From: LMUY01 sp965276785
GTDB taxonomy: Bacteria; Pseudomonadota; Alphaproteobacteria; Acetobacterales; Acetobacteraceae
Direction of reading: 5' to 3'
Assembly: GCA_965276785.1 (NCBI GenBank)
Contig: OZ255629.1
Location: 2,790,001 to 2,854,000, forward strand
Length of the DNA stretch: 64,000 bases
Position numbers and translations under genes: made by a program. The notes under the pieces were generated by a model, which saw only the letters and a program-made list of their open reading frames with translations, did no database searches and was not told where the DNA came from. Each line of letters opens with the position of its first letter. Position 1 is the stretch's first letter. This document shows, one piece after another, positions 16,972-25,642 of this stretch.

Positions 16972-17814
16972 CTACACGCTGGCCAAGACCCTGCGGGCGA
17001 GCTTGAGATGCGGCTGGTCGATCATGGCGCCGTCCAGAGTCAACACTCCGGCGCCGGGTGCGGCGCTGAACGCGGCCTCGACCCGGCGCGCCCAATCCAC
17101 CCGCTCGGGCGGCGGCGTGAACGCGGCCGTCACGGGGGCGAGTTGCGCCGGATGGATACAGAGCTTGCCGGCGAAACCGTCCCGCGCCGCCGCCGCGGTC
17201 TCGGCCAGCAGGCCGGGCTCGTCCTTGGGGTCGGGCCACGGCGTATCAAGGGCGGCGACGCCGGCCGCGGCCGCTGCCAGCAGCACCGCAGCCCGAGCCG
17301 CGGCGATGGGAGCGGCATAGCCACCCTGAGCGCGGGGCGCGATGCCGAGGTCGGCCGATAGGTCCTCCGCGCCGAAGCACAGCGCCCGCAATCGCGGCGG
17401 CGCGCCGGCATAGTCCATCTGCGCCAGCGAGGCGGCGGTTTCGGTGACCAGCGCCAGCACGGCGATGCTGCCGCTGGCCAGCCCGGATGCGGTCTCCAGC
17501 GCCTCTAGATGATGATTCAGCGCCAGCAGGTCGGCCGGGCCGGTGCACTTCGGCAGCATCACCGCCGCGGGCCGCCGAGGCACCACAGCCGCGAGATCGG
17601 CCAGATACCAGCTTGTGCCGCGGGGATTGACCCGCACCGCAACGGGCCGGGCCTGAGGCAGCATCGCTGCCACCGCCGCCCGCGCAGCGTCCTTGCCGGC
17701 AGGGGCGACAGAGTCCTCCAGGTCCAGGATTACGCCGTCGGCCGCGGACTGCAGCGCGCGCGCCGCCTTGCGCTCGGAATCGCCGGGAGCGAACAGCAGC
17801 GAGCGCAGCTTCAT
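16972..17814 (-). CDS. CoA ester lyase, HpcH/HpaI-CitE family
   Basis: A 280-aa TIM-barrel lyase of the citrate lyase beta subunit/malyl-CoA lyase family. Typical motifs are RSLLFAPGDSERK at the N-terminus, ILDLEDSVAPAGKDAAR, AVRVNPRGT, the metal-binding FGAEDLSADLG and GKLCIHPAQL. Such enzymes cleave or form C-C bonds in CoA thioesters (malyl-, citramalyl- or similar CoA). No alpha or gamma citrate lyase subunits are nearby, so it is a stand-alone lyase of unknown substrate. It is divergent from the ABC transporter operon. Confidence 0.9.
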   Translation of the reverse strand: MKLRSLLFAPGDSERKAARALQSAADGVILDLEDSVAPAGKDAARAAVAAMLPQARPVAVRVNPRGTSWYLADLAAVVPRRPAAVMLPKCTGPADLLALNHHLEALETASGLASGSIAVLALVTETAASLAQMDYAGAPPRLRALCFGAEDLSADLGIAPRAQGGYAAPIAAARAAVLLAAAAAGVAALDTPWPDPKDEPGLLAETAAAARDGFAGKLCIHPAQLAPVTAAFTPPPERVDWARRVEAAFSAAPGAGVLTLDGAMIDQPHLKLARRVLASV

Positions 17815-17931
17815 ACTTGTTCCACTCCGTTGCAGCCCCGGCGCAATCTTGCGCGGGCAGGGCCGATATGCAAATCACCCGGTAAGAACTGATAACGTCA
17901 GATTTACCTGGCCCGGGGGAGCGTAACGCGC

Positions 17932-18696
17932 GTGGCAGAACCGACTCTGCAGACCGAGGGCATGACACGGGAGTTCCGCGGCTTTGTCGCCGTCAACGAC
18001 GTGAGCCTGCGGGTGATGCCGGGCACTGTCCACGCCCTGATTGGGCCAAACGGCGCCGGCAAGACCACCACCTTCAACCTGCTGACCAAGTTCCTGCAGC
18101 CCACGCGCGGCACCATCCATTACGAGGGACGCGACATCACCCGGCTGAGCCCGGCGCAGGTGGCGCGGCGCGGGCTGGTGCGCTCGTTCCAGATCTCGGC
18201 GGTGTTCCCGCATCTGACGGCACTGGAAAACGTGCGGCTGGCATTGCAGCGCAAGCGCGGCGGCTCGTACGACTTCTGGCGTTCGGAGCGCCTGCTTACC
18301 CGCTACGATGCCCAGGCGATGGCGCTGCTGGACGACGTCGGGCTGTCGGACTATGTGCAGACCGCGGCCACTTTGCTGCCGTATGGGCGCAAGCGGGCGC
18401 TGGAGATCGCCACCACGCTGGCGCTCGAACCGCGCATGCTGCTGCTCGACGAACCCACCGCGGGCATGACCCATGCGGATGTGGACCGCGTGGTGGCCTT
18501 GGTTCGCCGCATCCGCACCGGCCGCACCATCCTGATGGTGGAGCACAATCTATCGGTGGTGGAAGGGCTGTGCGACACCATCACCGTGCTCACCCGCGGT
18601 CGGGTGCTGGCCGAGGGGGATTACGCCACCGTGTCGCGCAACCCCGAGGTGATCGCCGCCTATCTCGGCACCGACACGGCGCCGGCGGATGCTTGA
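17932..18696 (+). CDS. livG: ABC transporter ATP-binding protein, LivG-type
   Basis: First gene of a branched-chain-amino-acid-type (HAAT) uptake operon; 254 aa from a GTG at 17932 preceded by GGGGGAG. Walker A is GPNGAGKTTTFN, Walker B MLLLDEPTAGM, H-loop EHNLSVV. The signature motif is the altered LPYGRKRALEIA often seen in LivG proteins. It pairs with LivF in powering import. Its 3' end overlaps livF by 8 bases. Confidence 0.93.
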   Translation: MAEPTLQTEGMTREFRGFVAVNDVSLRVMPGTVHALIGPNGAGKTTTFNLLTKFLQPTRGTIHYEGRDITRLSPAQVARRGLVRSFQISAVFPHLTALENVRLALQRKRGGSYDFWRSERLLTRYDAQAMALLDDVGLSDYVQTAATLLPYGRKRALEIATTLALEPRMLLLDEPTAGMTHADVDRVVALVRRIRTGRTILMVEHNLSVVEGLCDTITVLTRGRVLAEGDYATVSRNPEVIAAYLGTDTAPADA

Positions 18697-19411
18697 CGCG
18701 GCTTCCCCCAGCGGGGCGATGTTCGTCGTGCGCGGTCTGAATGCATGGTACGGCGAGAGCCACGTGCTGCACGGGGCGGACTTCGAGGTGGCCGAAGGCG
18801 AGGTGGTGACGTTGCTGGGCCGCAACGGTGCTGGCAAGACCACCACAATGAAGTCGATCATGGGGCTGGTGCCGCGGCGCACCGGCTCGGTGATGTTTCG
18901 CAACCGCGAGACGGTGAAGCTGCGCCCGGACCAAGTAGCCCGCGCCGGCATTGCGCTCTGCCCTGAGGAGCGCGGCATTTTTGCCAGCCTGAGCGTGACG
19001 GAGAACCTGATGCTGCCGCCGCGGATCGCACCCGGCGGGCTGGACCTGGCCACCATCTACACGCTGTTTCCCAACCTCCTGGACCGGGCCGCCTCGCAGG
19101 GCACCAAGCTGTCCGGCGGCGAGCAGCAGATGCTGGCGATCGGTCGCATCCTGCGCACCGGGGCGCGTTTCCTGCTGCTGGACGAACCGACCGAGGGGCT
19201 GGCGCCGGTGATCGTGCAGCAGATCGGCCGCACTATCCGCGAGTTGCGCGCGCGCGGCTTCACCGTGCTGCTGGTGGAGCAGAACTTCCGCTTTGCCGCG
19301 ACGGTGGCCGACCGGCATTATGTGATGGAGCACGGCCGCATCATCGATATGATCGCTAACGCCGAGGTTGGCGCGCAGATGGGCAAGCTGCACGCCTATC
19401 TCGGCGTGTAA
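18689..19411 (+). CDS. livF: ABC transporter ATP-binding protein, LivF-type
   Basis: Second ATPase of the HAAT importer (240 aa). Walker A GRNGAGKTTTMKSIMG, signature LSGGEQQMLAIGR, Walker B FLLLDEPTEGLAP, and the LivF-typical CPEERGIFASLSVTENL. The ATG lies inside the end of livG. A hairpin-prone GC-rich stretch of 60 bases separates it from the first binding-protein gene. Confidence 0.93.
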   Translation: MLDAASPSGAMFVVRGLNAWYGESHVLHGADFEVAEGEVVTLLGRNGAGKTTTMKSIMGLVPRRTGSVMFRNRETVKLRPDQVARAGIALCPEERGIFASLSVTENLMLPPRIAPGGLDLATIYTLFPNLLDRAASQGTKLSGGEQQMLAIGRILRTGARFLLLDEPTEGLAPVIVQQIGRTIRELRARGFTVLLVEQNFRFAATVADRHYVMEHGRIIDMIANAEVGAQMGKLHAYLGV

Positions 19412-19471
19412 GCGGCGCAGCCGCGCCTGCGCCAAGAGGGCGCCAAAAACATCTGATTTGGGAGACGTTCC

Positions 19472-20698
19472 ATGATCCAGCGCCGCACACTCCTCGCCGC
19501 TTCCGCTGCCGCCTCGCTCGCCAGCCGGGTGCCGCGCGCCCGGGCGCAAGCCAGCTCGCTCAAGATCGGCGTGCTGGGCGACCAATCCGGCGTCTATCGC
19601 GACCTCAGCGGCCCGGTGGCGGTGGCGTGCGTGCGCCAGGCGATCGAGGAAATGCAGCCGCATCTGCAGGGTGTGAGCGTCGACGTGATCGTGGGCGATC
19701 ACCAGAATAAGCCCGACATCGGCGCCTCGCTGGCGCGGCAATGGTTCGACCGCGACGGCGTGGACATGATCATGGACGTGCCGAACAGCGCGGTGGCGCT
19801 GGCGGTGGCCGCGGTGTGCCACGAGAAGGACCGGGTGTTCATCGATAGCGCGGCGATGATCGCCGATCTCACCGGGCCGCAATGCCAACCGACCACGGTG
19901 CATTGGACCATGGACACCTGGGCGCTGGCGCATTCCACCGGCGGCGCGCTGGTGAAAGCGGGCGGTACCAGCTGGTTCTTCGTCACCGCCGACTACGCCT
20001 TCGGGCTGGCGCTGCAGCGGGACACCACGGCGTTTGTGACCCAGGCGGGCGGGACCGTGCTGGGCAGCGTCAAGGCCCCCTTCCCTACCAGCGACTTCTC
20101 CTCGTTCCTGCTGCAGGCGCAGTCCTCCGGCGCCAAGGTGATCGGGCTGTGCAACGCCGGGGCAGACACGGTGAACTCGATCAAGCAGGCAGGCGAGTTC
20201 GGGCTGACCCAGGCGGGCGTGAAGCTGGCCGGGCTGCTGGTGTTCATCAGCGATGTGCACGCGCTGGGGCTGAAGACGGCGCAGGGGCTAAACCTGACCA
20301 GTAGCTTTTACTGGGACCTGAACGACCGCACCCGTGGCTTCACCAGCCGAGTGCTCAAGAAGACCGACGGCTACCACCCCGGCATGGGCCAGGCCGGCTG
20401 CTATGGCGGCACCATCGCCTACCTCAAGACGGTGGCGGCCATGGGGGTGGCGGAGGCCAAGAAGAGCGGCGCGGCGACGGTGACGCGCATGAAGGCGAGC
20501 CCAACCGACGATGACGCGTTCGGCCCCGGCAGCATCCGCGAAGATGGGCGGGCGTTGCACCCGGCCTACCTGTTCGAGGTGAAGACGCCAGCGGAAAGCC
20601 GCGCGCCATGGGACTACTACAAGCTGGTGGCGACCACGCCGGCGGATCAGGCGTTCCGCCCGCTCGCCCAGGGCGGCTGCCCGATGGTGCACGCATGA
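19472..20698 (+). CDS. ABC transporter substrate-binding protein (type 1 periplasmic fold), copy 1
   Basis: A 408-aa Peripla_BP_6/LivK-like binding protein with an N-terminal signal (RRTLLAASAAAS, cleavage near RARAQ) that carries twin arginines and may be Tat-dependent. The mature part begins LKIGVLGDQSGVYRDLSGP and resembles HAAT proteins binding amino acids, amides or aromatic acids; the ligand is not predictable. GGGAG precedes the ATG. It is followed, with ATGA overlap, by a close paralog. Confidence 0.9.
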   Translation: MIQRRTLLAASAAASLASRVPRARAQASSLKIGVLGDQSGVYRDLSGPVAVACVRQAIEEMQPHLQGVSVDVIVGDHQNKPDIGASLARQWFDRDGVDMIMDVPNSAVALAVAAVCHEKDRVFIDSAAMIADLTGPQCQPTTVHWTMDTWALAHSTGGALVKAGGTSWFFVTADYAFGLALQRDTTAFVTQAGGTVLGSVKAPFPTSDFSSFLLQAQSSGAKVIGLCNAGADTVNSIKQAGEFGLTQAGVKLAGLLVFISDVHALGLKTAQGLNLTSSFYWDLNDRTRGFTSRVLKKTDGYHPGMGQAGCYGGTIAYLKTVAAMGVAEAKKSGAATVTRMKASPTDDDAFGPGSIREDGRALHPAYLFEVKTPAESRAPWDYYKLVATTPADQAFRPLAQGGCPMVHA

Positions 20699-21918
20699 TC
20701 GCCGAGCATGGGCTGGCGCGACGCACCCTGTTGGCGGCAGGCGCCACCGCTGCCCTGCTGCCACGGGCGCGGGCGCAGGGGGCGGGCATCAAGATCGGCG
20801 TGCTGAACGATATGTCCGGCCCGTATCGCGACACCGGCGGCCCGCTATCGGTGGCCTGCGCCAAGCAGGCGGTGCGCGAGGCCGGCACCGGCGTGGCGGT
20901 CGAGGTGATCAACGCCGACCATGGCAACAAGCCCGATCTCGGCGCCTCCATCGCGCGGCGCTGGTTCGACGAGGAGGGCGTCGACATGATCCTCGACGTG
21001 CCGACCTCGTCGGTGGCCTTGGCGGTCAATTCGGTGGCGCGGGAAAAAAACAAGGTCTACCTGAACTCCGGCGCTGGGACGACCGACCTCACCGGGACGC
21101 AATGCTCGCCCAACACGGTGCAATGGACCTACGACGTCTACATGCTGGCCCGCTCGACCGGCGGGGCGATGGTGAAGGCAGGCGGCGACAGTTGGTTCTT
21201 TCTCACCGCGGACTACGTGTTCGGCCAGCAATTGGCCCGCGAGGGCAGCCAGTTCGTCAAGCAGGCCGGCGGCCGCGTGCTGGGCGAGGTGCGCTACCCG
21301 TTCCCGGGCACCACGGACTTCTCCTCCTTCCTGCTGCAGGCGGCTTCCTCCGGCGCCAAGGTGCTGGGGCTGGCCAATGCCGGCGCCGACACCGTTAACT
21401 GCGTCAAGCAGGCGGCGGAGTTCGGCCTCTCGCCGAAGATGAAGCTGGCCGCATTGCTGATGTTCATCAGCGACGTGCATGGCCTCGGGCTGGCGGCAGC
21501 GCAGGGGCTGGTGCTGACCGAGACGTTCTACTGGGACCTGAACCAGCGCACCCGCGCCTTTGCCAAGCGGATGGCCGAAACGGTGCCCGGCGTGCGGCCG
21601 GACATGGACCAGGCTGGCTGCTACGCCGCAACCCTGCATTACCTGAAGGCGGTAGCGGCGATGGGCGTGGCGGCGGCCAAGGCGGATGGCCGCGCCACGG
21701 TGGCCCGCATGAAGGCGATGCCGACCGACGACGATGCGTTCGGCCATGGCCGCATCCGGGAGGACGGGCGCGGCCTGTTCCCGGCGTATCTGTTCCAGGT
21801 GAAGTCGCCGTCCGAGAGCCATGGCCCCTGGGACTACTACACGCTACTCGCCACCACCCCGGCCGACCAGGCGTTCCGGCCACTCGCCGAAGGCGGCTGC
21901 CCGCTGGTGCGGTCGTGA
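20695..21918 (+). CDS. ABC transporter substrate-binding protein, copy 2
   Basis: A 407-aa paralog of the preceding gene, matching along its whole length (for example KIGVLNDMSGPYRDTGGP, DYVFGQQLAREGSQFV, WDYYTLLATTPADQAFRPLAEGGCP), with well over half of positions identical by eye. It also has a twin-arginine signal (RRTLLAAG, RARAQ). The ATG overlaps the stop of copy 1. Two tandem binding proteins feeding one permease pair usually mean two related ligands. Confidence 0.9.
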   Translation: MIAEHGLARRTLLAAGATAALLPRARAQGAGIKIGVLNDMSGPYRDTGGPLSVACAKQAVREAGTGVAVEVINADHGNKPDLGASIARRWFDEEGVDMILDVPTSSVALAVNSVAREKNKVYLNSGAGTTDLTGTQCSPNTVQWTYDVYMLARSTGGAMVKAGGDSWFFLTADYVFGQQLAREGSQFVKQAGGRVLGEVRYPFPGTTDFSSFLLQAASSGAKVLGLANAGADTVNCVKQAAEFGLSPKMKLAALLMFISDVHGLGLAAAQGLVLTETFYWDLNQRTRAFAKRMAETVPGVRPDMDQAGCYAATLHYLKAVAAMGVAAAKADGRATVARMKAMPTDDDAFGHGRIREDGRGLFPAYLFQVKSPSESHGPWDYYTLLATTPADQAFRPLAEGGCPLVRS

Positions 21919-21933
21919 TCGGTTAGGACCTCC

Positions 21934-22821
21934 ATGCACACCCTCTTCGGCATTCCCGCGCCGCTGCTGTTTGGACAAGTGCTGCTTGGCCTGATCAACG
22001 GCGCGTTCTACGCGTTGTTGTCGCTCGGCCTGGCGATCATCTTCGGCATGCTCGACATCATCAACTTTGCCCACGGCGCGCTGTTCATGGTGGGCGCCTT
22101 CGTCGCCTGGATGCTGCAGAGCTACCTGGGGGTGAACTACTGGTGGGCGCTGCTGATCGCGCCGCTGGTGGTGGGCGCGTTCGGCGTGGTGCTGGAGAAG
22201 ACCGTGATCAGCCAGCTCTACCGCATCGATCCGCTGTATGGCCTGCTGCTCACCTTCGGGCTGGCGCTGATCCTGGAGGGGGTGTTCCGCAACGAATACG
22301 GCTCTTCCGGCCTGCCTTACCAAATCCCGGCGGTGCTCTCCGGCGGCACCAATCTGGGCTTCATGTTCTTGCCCAACTATCGCGGCTGGGTGGTGCTGGT
22401 GGCCGCCGTCGTCTGCCTGCTCACCTGGCTCGCCATCGAGCGCACCTCGGTCGGCGCCAAGCTGCGCGCGGCCACCGAGAATCCCGGGCTGGTGCAGGCG
22501 TTCGGGGTGAACGTGCCGCGCATGATCACGCTGACCTATGCCGGCGGGGTGGCGTTGGCGGCGTTCGCCGGGGTGCTAGCGGCGCCGATCTACTCGGTGA
22601 ACCCCAACATGGGCTCCAACCTCATCATCGTGGTGTTCGCCGTGGTGGTGATCGGCGGCATGGGCTCGATCCTGGGCTCGATCGTGACCGGGTTCGGGCT
22701 CGGGGTGGCGGAGGGGTTGACCAAGGTGTTCTACCCGCAGGCTTCGGCCACGGTGATTTTTGTGGTGATGGTGATTGTGCTGCTGGCGCGGCCGGCCGGG
22801 CTGTTCGGCCGCGCGGCCTAA
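21934..22821 (+). CDS. livH: Branched-chain amino acid-type ABC permease LivH
   Basis: A 295-aa integral membrane subunit with about eight hydrophobic segments. Family motifs include LGLINGAFYALLSLGLAIIFG near the N-terminus, INFAHGALFMVGAF, and the C-terminal VVIGGMGSILGSIVTG coupling region. It forms the channel with LivM; the stop codon shares one base with the livM ATG. Confidence 0.93.
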   Translation: MHTLFGIPAPLLFGQVLLGLINGAFYALLSLGLAIIFGMLDIINFAHGALFMVGAFVAWMLQSYLGVNYWWALLIAPLVVGAFGVVLEKTVISQLYRIDPLYGLLLTFGLALILEGVFRNEYGSSGLPYQIPAVLSGGTNLGFMFLPNYRGWVVLVAAVVCLLTWLAIERTSVGAKLRAATENPGLVQAFGVNVPRMITLTYAGGVALAAFAGVLAAPIYSVNPNMGSNLIIVVFAVVVIGGMGSILGSIVTGFGLGVAEGLTKVFYPQASATVIFVVMVIVLLARPAGLFGRAA

Positions 22822-23756
22822 TGTTCGGGTTTTCGCGCCCGCAGGGCACCGCCTTCCTGGTCATGCTGCTGCTGATCGTCGCAGCGCCGCTGGCCGGGGT
22901 GTATCCCGTGTTCCTGATGAACGTGCTGTGCTTTGCCCTGCTGGCCTCGGCGTTCAACCTGCTGATCGGCTATGTCGGGCTGATGAGCTTCGGCCATGCC
23001 GCCTTCTTCGGCATGAGCGCCTATGTCTCGGCCTATGCCGCGAAAACCTGGGGGCTGAGCGCCGAACTCTGCGTGTTGCTGGGCGGGGTGACCGGCGGCC
23101 TGCTGGGGGTCGCGTTCGGCTGGCTGGCGATCCGGCGCCAAGGCATCTACTTCGCCATGATCACCTTGGCGCTGGCGCAGATGAACTACTTCTTCTGCCT
23201 GCAGGCGCCGTTCACCCATGGCGAGGACGGCATCCAGCAAGTGCCGCGCGCCGCCCTGTTCGGCCTCATCCCGCTGCAATCCGACCTGGCGATGTACGGC
23301 TTCGTCGCTGTGGTGTTCCTGGTGTTCTTCCTGCTGCTCTACCGCGTGGTGTATTCGCCGTTCGGCCAGGTGCTGAAGGCGATCCGCGAAAACGAGCCGC
23401 GCGCCACCTCGCTGGGCTATCGCACCGACGACTACAAGCTGATCGCCTTTGTGCTGTCGTGCTTCATCGCCGGCATTGCGGGCGGCACCAAAGCGCTGGT
23501 GTTCGGCATCGCCACCTTGACCGACGTGAACTTCACCACTTCGGGCGACATCGTGCTGATGACCTTGGTGGGTGGCATGGGGACCATCTTCGGTCCCGGG
23601 GTGGGCGCCTTGGTGTTGAAGGCGATGGAGAACTACCTGGCCGGCATCGGTTCCTGGGTGACGGTGGTGCAGGGCGGCATTTTCGTGGTCTGCGTGCTGG
23701 CGTTCCGCCGCGGCCTGATCGGCGAACTCGGCGCCCGGCTGCGCTTGCCGCTGTAG
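22821..23756 (+). CDS. livM: Branched-chain amino acid-type ABC permease LivM
   Basis: The second permease (311 aa), last gene of the transporter operon. Motifs LIGYVGLMSFGHAAFFGMSAY and TLVGGMGTIFGPGVGA are characteristic, with the EAA-like segment LKAIRENEPRATSLGY. The ATG at 22821 overlaps the livH stop by one base. It converges on mutL across 40 bases. Confidence 0.93.
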   Translation: MFGFSRPQGTAFLVMLLLIVAAPLAGVYPVFLMNVLCFALLASAFNLLIGYVGLMSFGHAAFFGMSAYVSAYAAKTWGLSAELCVLLGGVTGGLLGVAFGWLAIRRQGIYFAMITLALAQMNYFFCLQAPFTHGEDGIQQVPRAALFGLIPLQSDLAMYGFVAVVFLVFFLLLYRVVYSPFGQVLKAIRENEPRATSLGYRTDDYKLIAFVLSCFIAGIAGGTKALVFGIATLTDVNFTTSGDIVLMTLVGGMGTIFGPGVGALVLKAMENYLAGIGSWVTVVQGGIFVVCVLAFRRGLIGELGARLRLPL

Positions 23757-23796
23757 GCTGGGCTACGAGCATCCCACCCTCCGACGGACGCCAGAC

Positions 23797-25584
23797 TCAG
23801 CGGCGGCCGAACAACGCTTCGAGGTCGGCCCGGCTCAGCTTGAGCACGGTCGGGCGGCCGTGGGAACAGGTGGCCGCGCGCGGGGTGGCCTCCAACTGCC
23901 GCAGCAGCGCGTTCATCTCGGCGGCGCCGAGGCGGCGGCCGGCGCGGATGCTGCCGTGACAGGCGAGCCAGGCGAGAGCAGCATCAAGCCTGGTATCCAG
24001 CGCAGTCGCCTCGCCCTCGGCCAGCTCGTCAGCCAGGTCGCGCAACAACGGCGCCGGGTCGGGCGCGCCACCGGTGCAGAGCAGCGCCGGCAGCGCCCGC
24101 ACCAGCACGGCGCCGGCGCCGAAGCCTTCCAGCTCCAAGCCCAGCCGGGCCAACTCCGGCGCATGGGCCAGCAGCCGGGCCGCATCGGGCGGCGACAGGT
24201 CCACGACAGTGGGCAGCAACAAAGCTTGCGCGCGCACGCCGCCCGCCCGATGTTGCCCGGCCAGCGCCTCGTGGGTCAGCCGTTCATGGGCGGCATGCTG
24301 GTCCACCAGCACCAGGCTGCCATCCGCGGCCACGGCAATCACGTAGGTATCGGCCAATTGCGCCAGCGCCGCCCCGAGCGGGTGCTCTTGCGCCAACGGC
24401 GGCGACTCCGGCTCGGAGGGCTCTGGCGGGGAAAACTCTGGCTGGGTCAGGCGCCCGCTGGGCCCGAAGCTGGGAAGCGCCTCGGCAAACCCAGGCTGCA
24501 TCGGCGCAGGCGGGCGCTGCGGCAGCAGCCGCAACGCGGGCCGGCCCGCGAACCGGGCGGGCGCCGGCGCGCCGACTCCGGCGGCCAAGGCGCGGCGCAG
24601 GCTGCCGATCACCAGGCCGCGCACCTGCTCGGGGTCACGGAAGCGCAGCTCGGTCTTGGCGGGGTGCACGTTGACGTCCACCGCCTCGGCCGGCACGGCC
24701 AGCGAGAGCGCCAGCACGGCGTGACGCCCGGCCGGGATCACGTCGCGATAGGCCACGCGCACGGCCAGGCGCAACAGCGGGTCCGTCACCGGGCGGCCGT
24801 TCACCACCAGGGACTGGCCGGCCGCGGTGGCGCGGGTGACGGTGGCGGGCGCCGCGTGGCCGCCGAGCGACAGCCCGTCGCGTCCGGCGTCCAGCAGGAC
24901 CAGCAGCGCCGGGTCGAGGCCGAGCAGCGCCGCCGCCCGGCACAGGCCGTCTTGTCCGGGCAGGTCGAACACCACCCGGCCGTCGCTGACCAGGCGGATC
25001 GCGACCGCCGGGGCGGCAAAGGCGAGCCGGCGCGCCGCGGCTTCGGCGGCCTCGGCCTCGGCGCGGAGAGACTTCAGGAAGTGGCGGCGCGCGGGGGTGG
25101 CATAGAACAGGTCGGCCACCAGCACCTGCGTGCCCGGCGGCCCGGCGGCCGGTACGACCGCCCCCACCGCACCGCCCTCCACCTGGATGCGGTGGGCGGT
25201 GGGGGCGCCGGGCGGGCGGGACGTGATCTGCAGCCGCGCGGCGGCGCCAATCGAGGGCAACGCCTCGCCGCGGAAGCCCAGGGTGGCGATGCGGATTAGC
25301 GCGTCGTCGCCCAGCTTGGAGGTGCAGTGGCGCTGCACTGCCAAAGCGAGCCCGTCCGCCGCCATGCCGTCGCCATCGTCGGTGACTTCGATGCGCGCGG
25401 TGCCGCCGCGCTCCAGCACGATGCCGATGCGCCGCGCGCCGGCATCCAGCGCGTTCTCCACCAACTCCTTGACCACCGCCGCCGGCCGCTCGATCACCTC
25501 GCCGGCGGCAATCCGGTCAATAGTCCGATCCGGCAAACGCCGGATCGGACAGACGTCAGTCGTCAGACGCCGGACGTCAGACAT
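23797..25584 (-). CDS. mutL: DNA mismatch repair protein MutL (endonuclease type)
   Basis: It couples mismatch recognition by MutS to strand incision. The 595-aa protein has the GHKL ATPase (IAAGEVIERPAAVVKELVENA, DDGDGM, LGFRGEALPSI), a Pro-rich linker at about 350-400, and a C-terminal domain with the nuclease motif DQHAAHERLTHE plus ACHGSIRAG and CSHGRPT, so it is the self-nicking MutL of organisms without MutH. The ATG at 25584 follows AGGAGA by 8 bases. Its first ~11 residues (MSDVRRLTTDV) are not conserved and come from a repeat-rich sequence forming hairpins at the translation start. Confidence 0.95.
   Translation of the reverse strand: MSDVRRLTTDVCPIRRLPDRTIDRIAAGEVIERPAAVVKELVENALDAGARRIGIVLERGGTARIEVTDDGDGMAADGLALAVQRHCTSKLGDDALIRIATLGFRGEALPSIGAAARLQITSRPPGAPTAHRIQVEGGAVGAVVPAAGPPGTQVLVADLFYATPARRHFLKSLRAEAEAAEAAARRLAFAAPAVAIRLVSDGRVVFDLPGQDGLCRAAALLGLDPALLVLLDAGRDGLSLGGHAAPATVTRATAAGQSLVVNGRPVTDPLLRLAVRVAYRDVIPAGRHAVLALSLAVPAEAVDVNVHPAKTELRFRDPEQVRGLVIGSLRRALAAGVGAPAPARFAGRPALRLLPQRPPAPMQPGFAEALPSFGPSGRLTQPEFSPPEPSEPESPPLAQEHPLGAALAQLADTYVIAVAADGSLVLVDQHAAHERLTHEALAGQHRAGGVRAQALLLPTVVDLSPPDAARLLAHAPELARLGLELEGFGAGAVLVRALPALLCTGGAPDPAPLLRDLADELAEGEATALDTRLDAALAWLACHGSIRAGRRLGAAEMNALLRQLEATPRAATCSHGRPTVLKLSRADLEALFGRR
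25523..25550 (-). promoter_or_regulatory. Perfect 12-bp hairpin in mutL codons 12-21
   Basis: Arms GTCCGATCCGGC (25523-25534) and GCCGGATCGGAC (25539-25550) flank the 4-base loop AAAC. It lies in the 5' coding region of mutL, where it encodes part of the conserved IRRLPDRT segment. With the larger hairpin just upstream it could slow ribosome entry. The inverted repeat is seen directly; a regulatory role is inferred. Confidence 0.55.
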
Positions 25585-25622
25585 CGGCTGATCTCCTCTC
25601 GACGTCTGGCGTCCGACGTCTG
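25564..25622 (-). promoter_or_regulatory. Imperfect 23-bp inverted repeat enclosing the mutL ribosome-binding site
   Basis: Arms 25564-25586 and 25600-25622 match at 20 of 23 positions. In the mutL mRNA two of the three mismatches become G-U pairs, leaving one true mismatch. The 13-base loop (25587-25599) carries the AGGAGA ribosome-binding site, and the ATG (25584-25582) is inside the stem. The sequence is built from degenerate GACGTC/CAGAC units. Translational control of mutL is a reasonable inference; a dispersed repeat that happened to land here is the alternative. Confidence 0.6.
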
Positions 25623-25642
25623 GAGTCTGGATAGGGGTCTGA

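Noticed and set aside
18590..20260. Minus-strand open frame of more than 550 codons across livF and the first binding protein
   Set aside because: His/Arg/Gln-rich translation with no domain, antisense to two clearly coding genes.
23533..23772. Short minus-strand frame at the end of livM
   Set aside because: Shadow of livM; the 40-base gap to mutL has no room for another gene.
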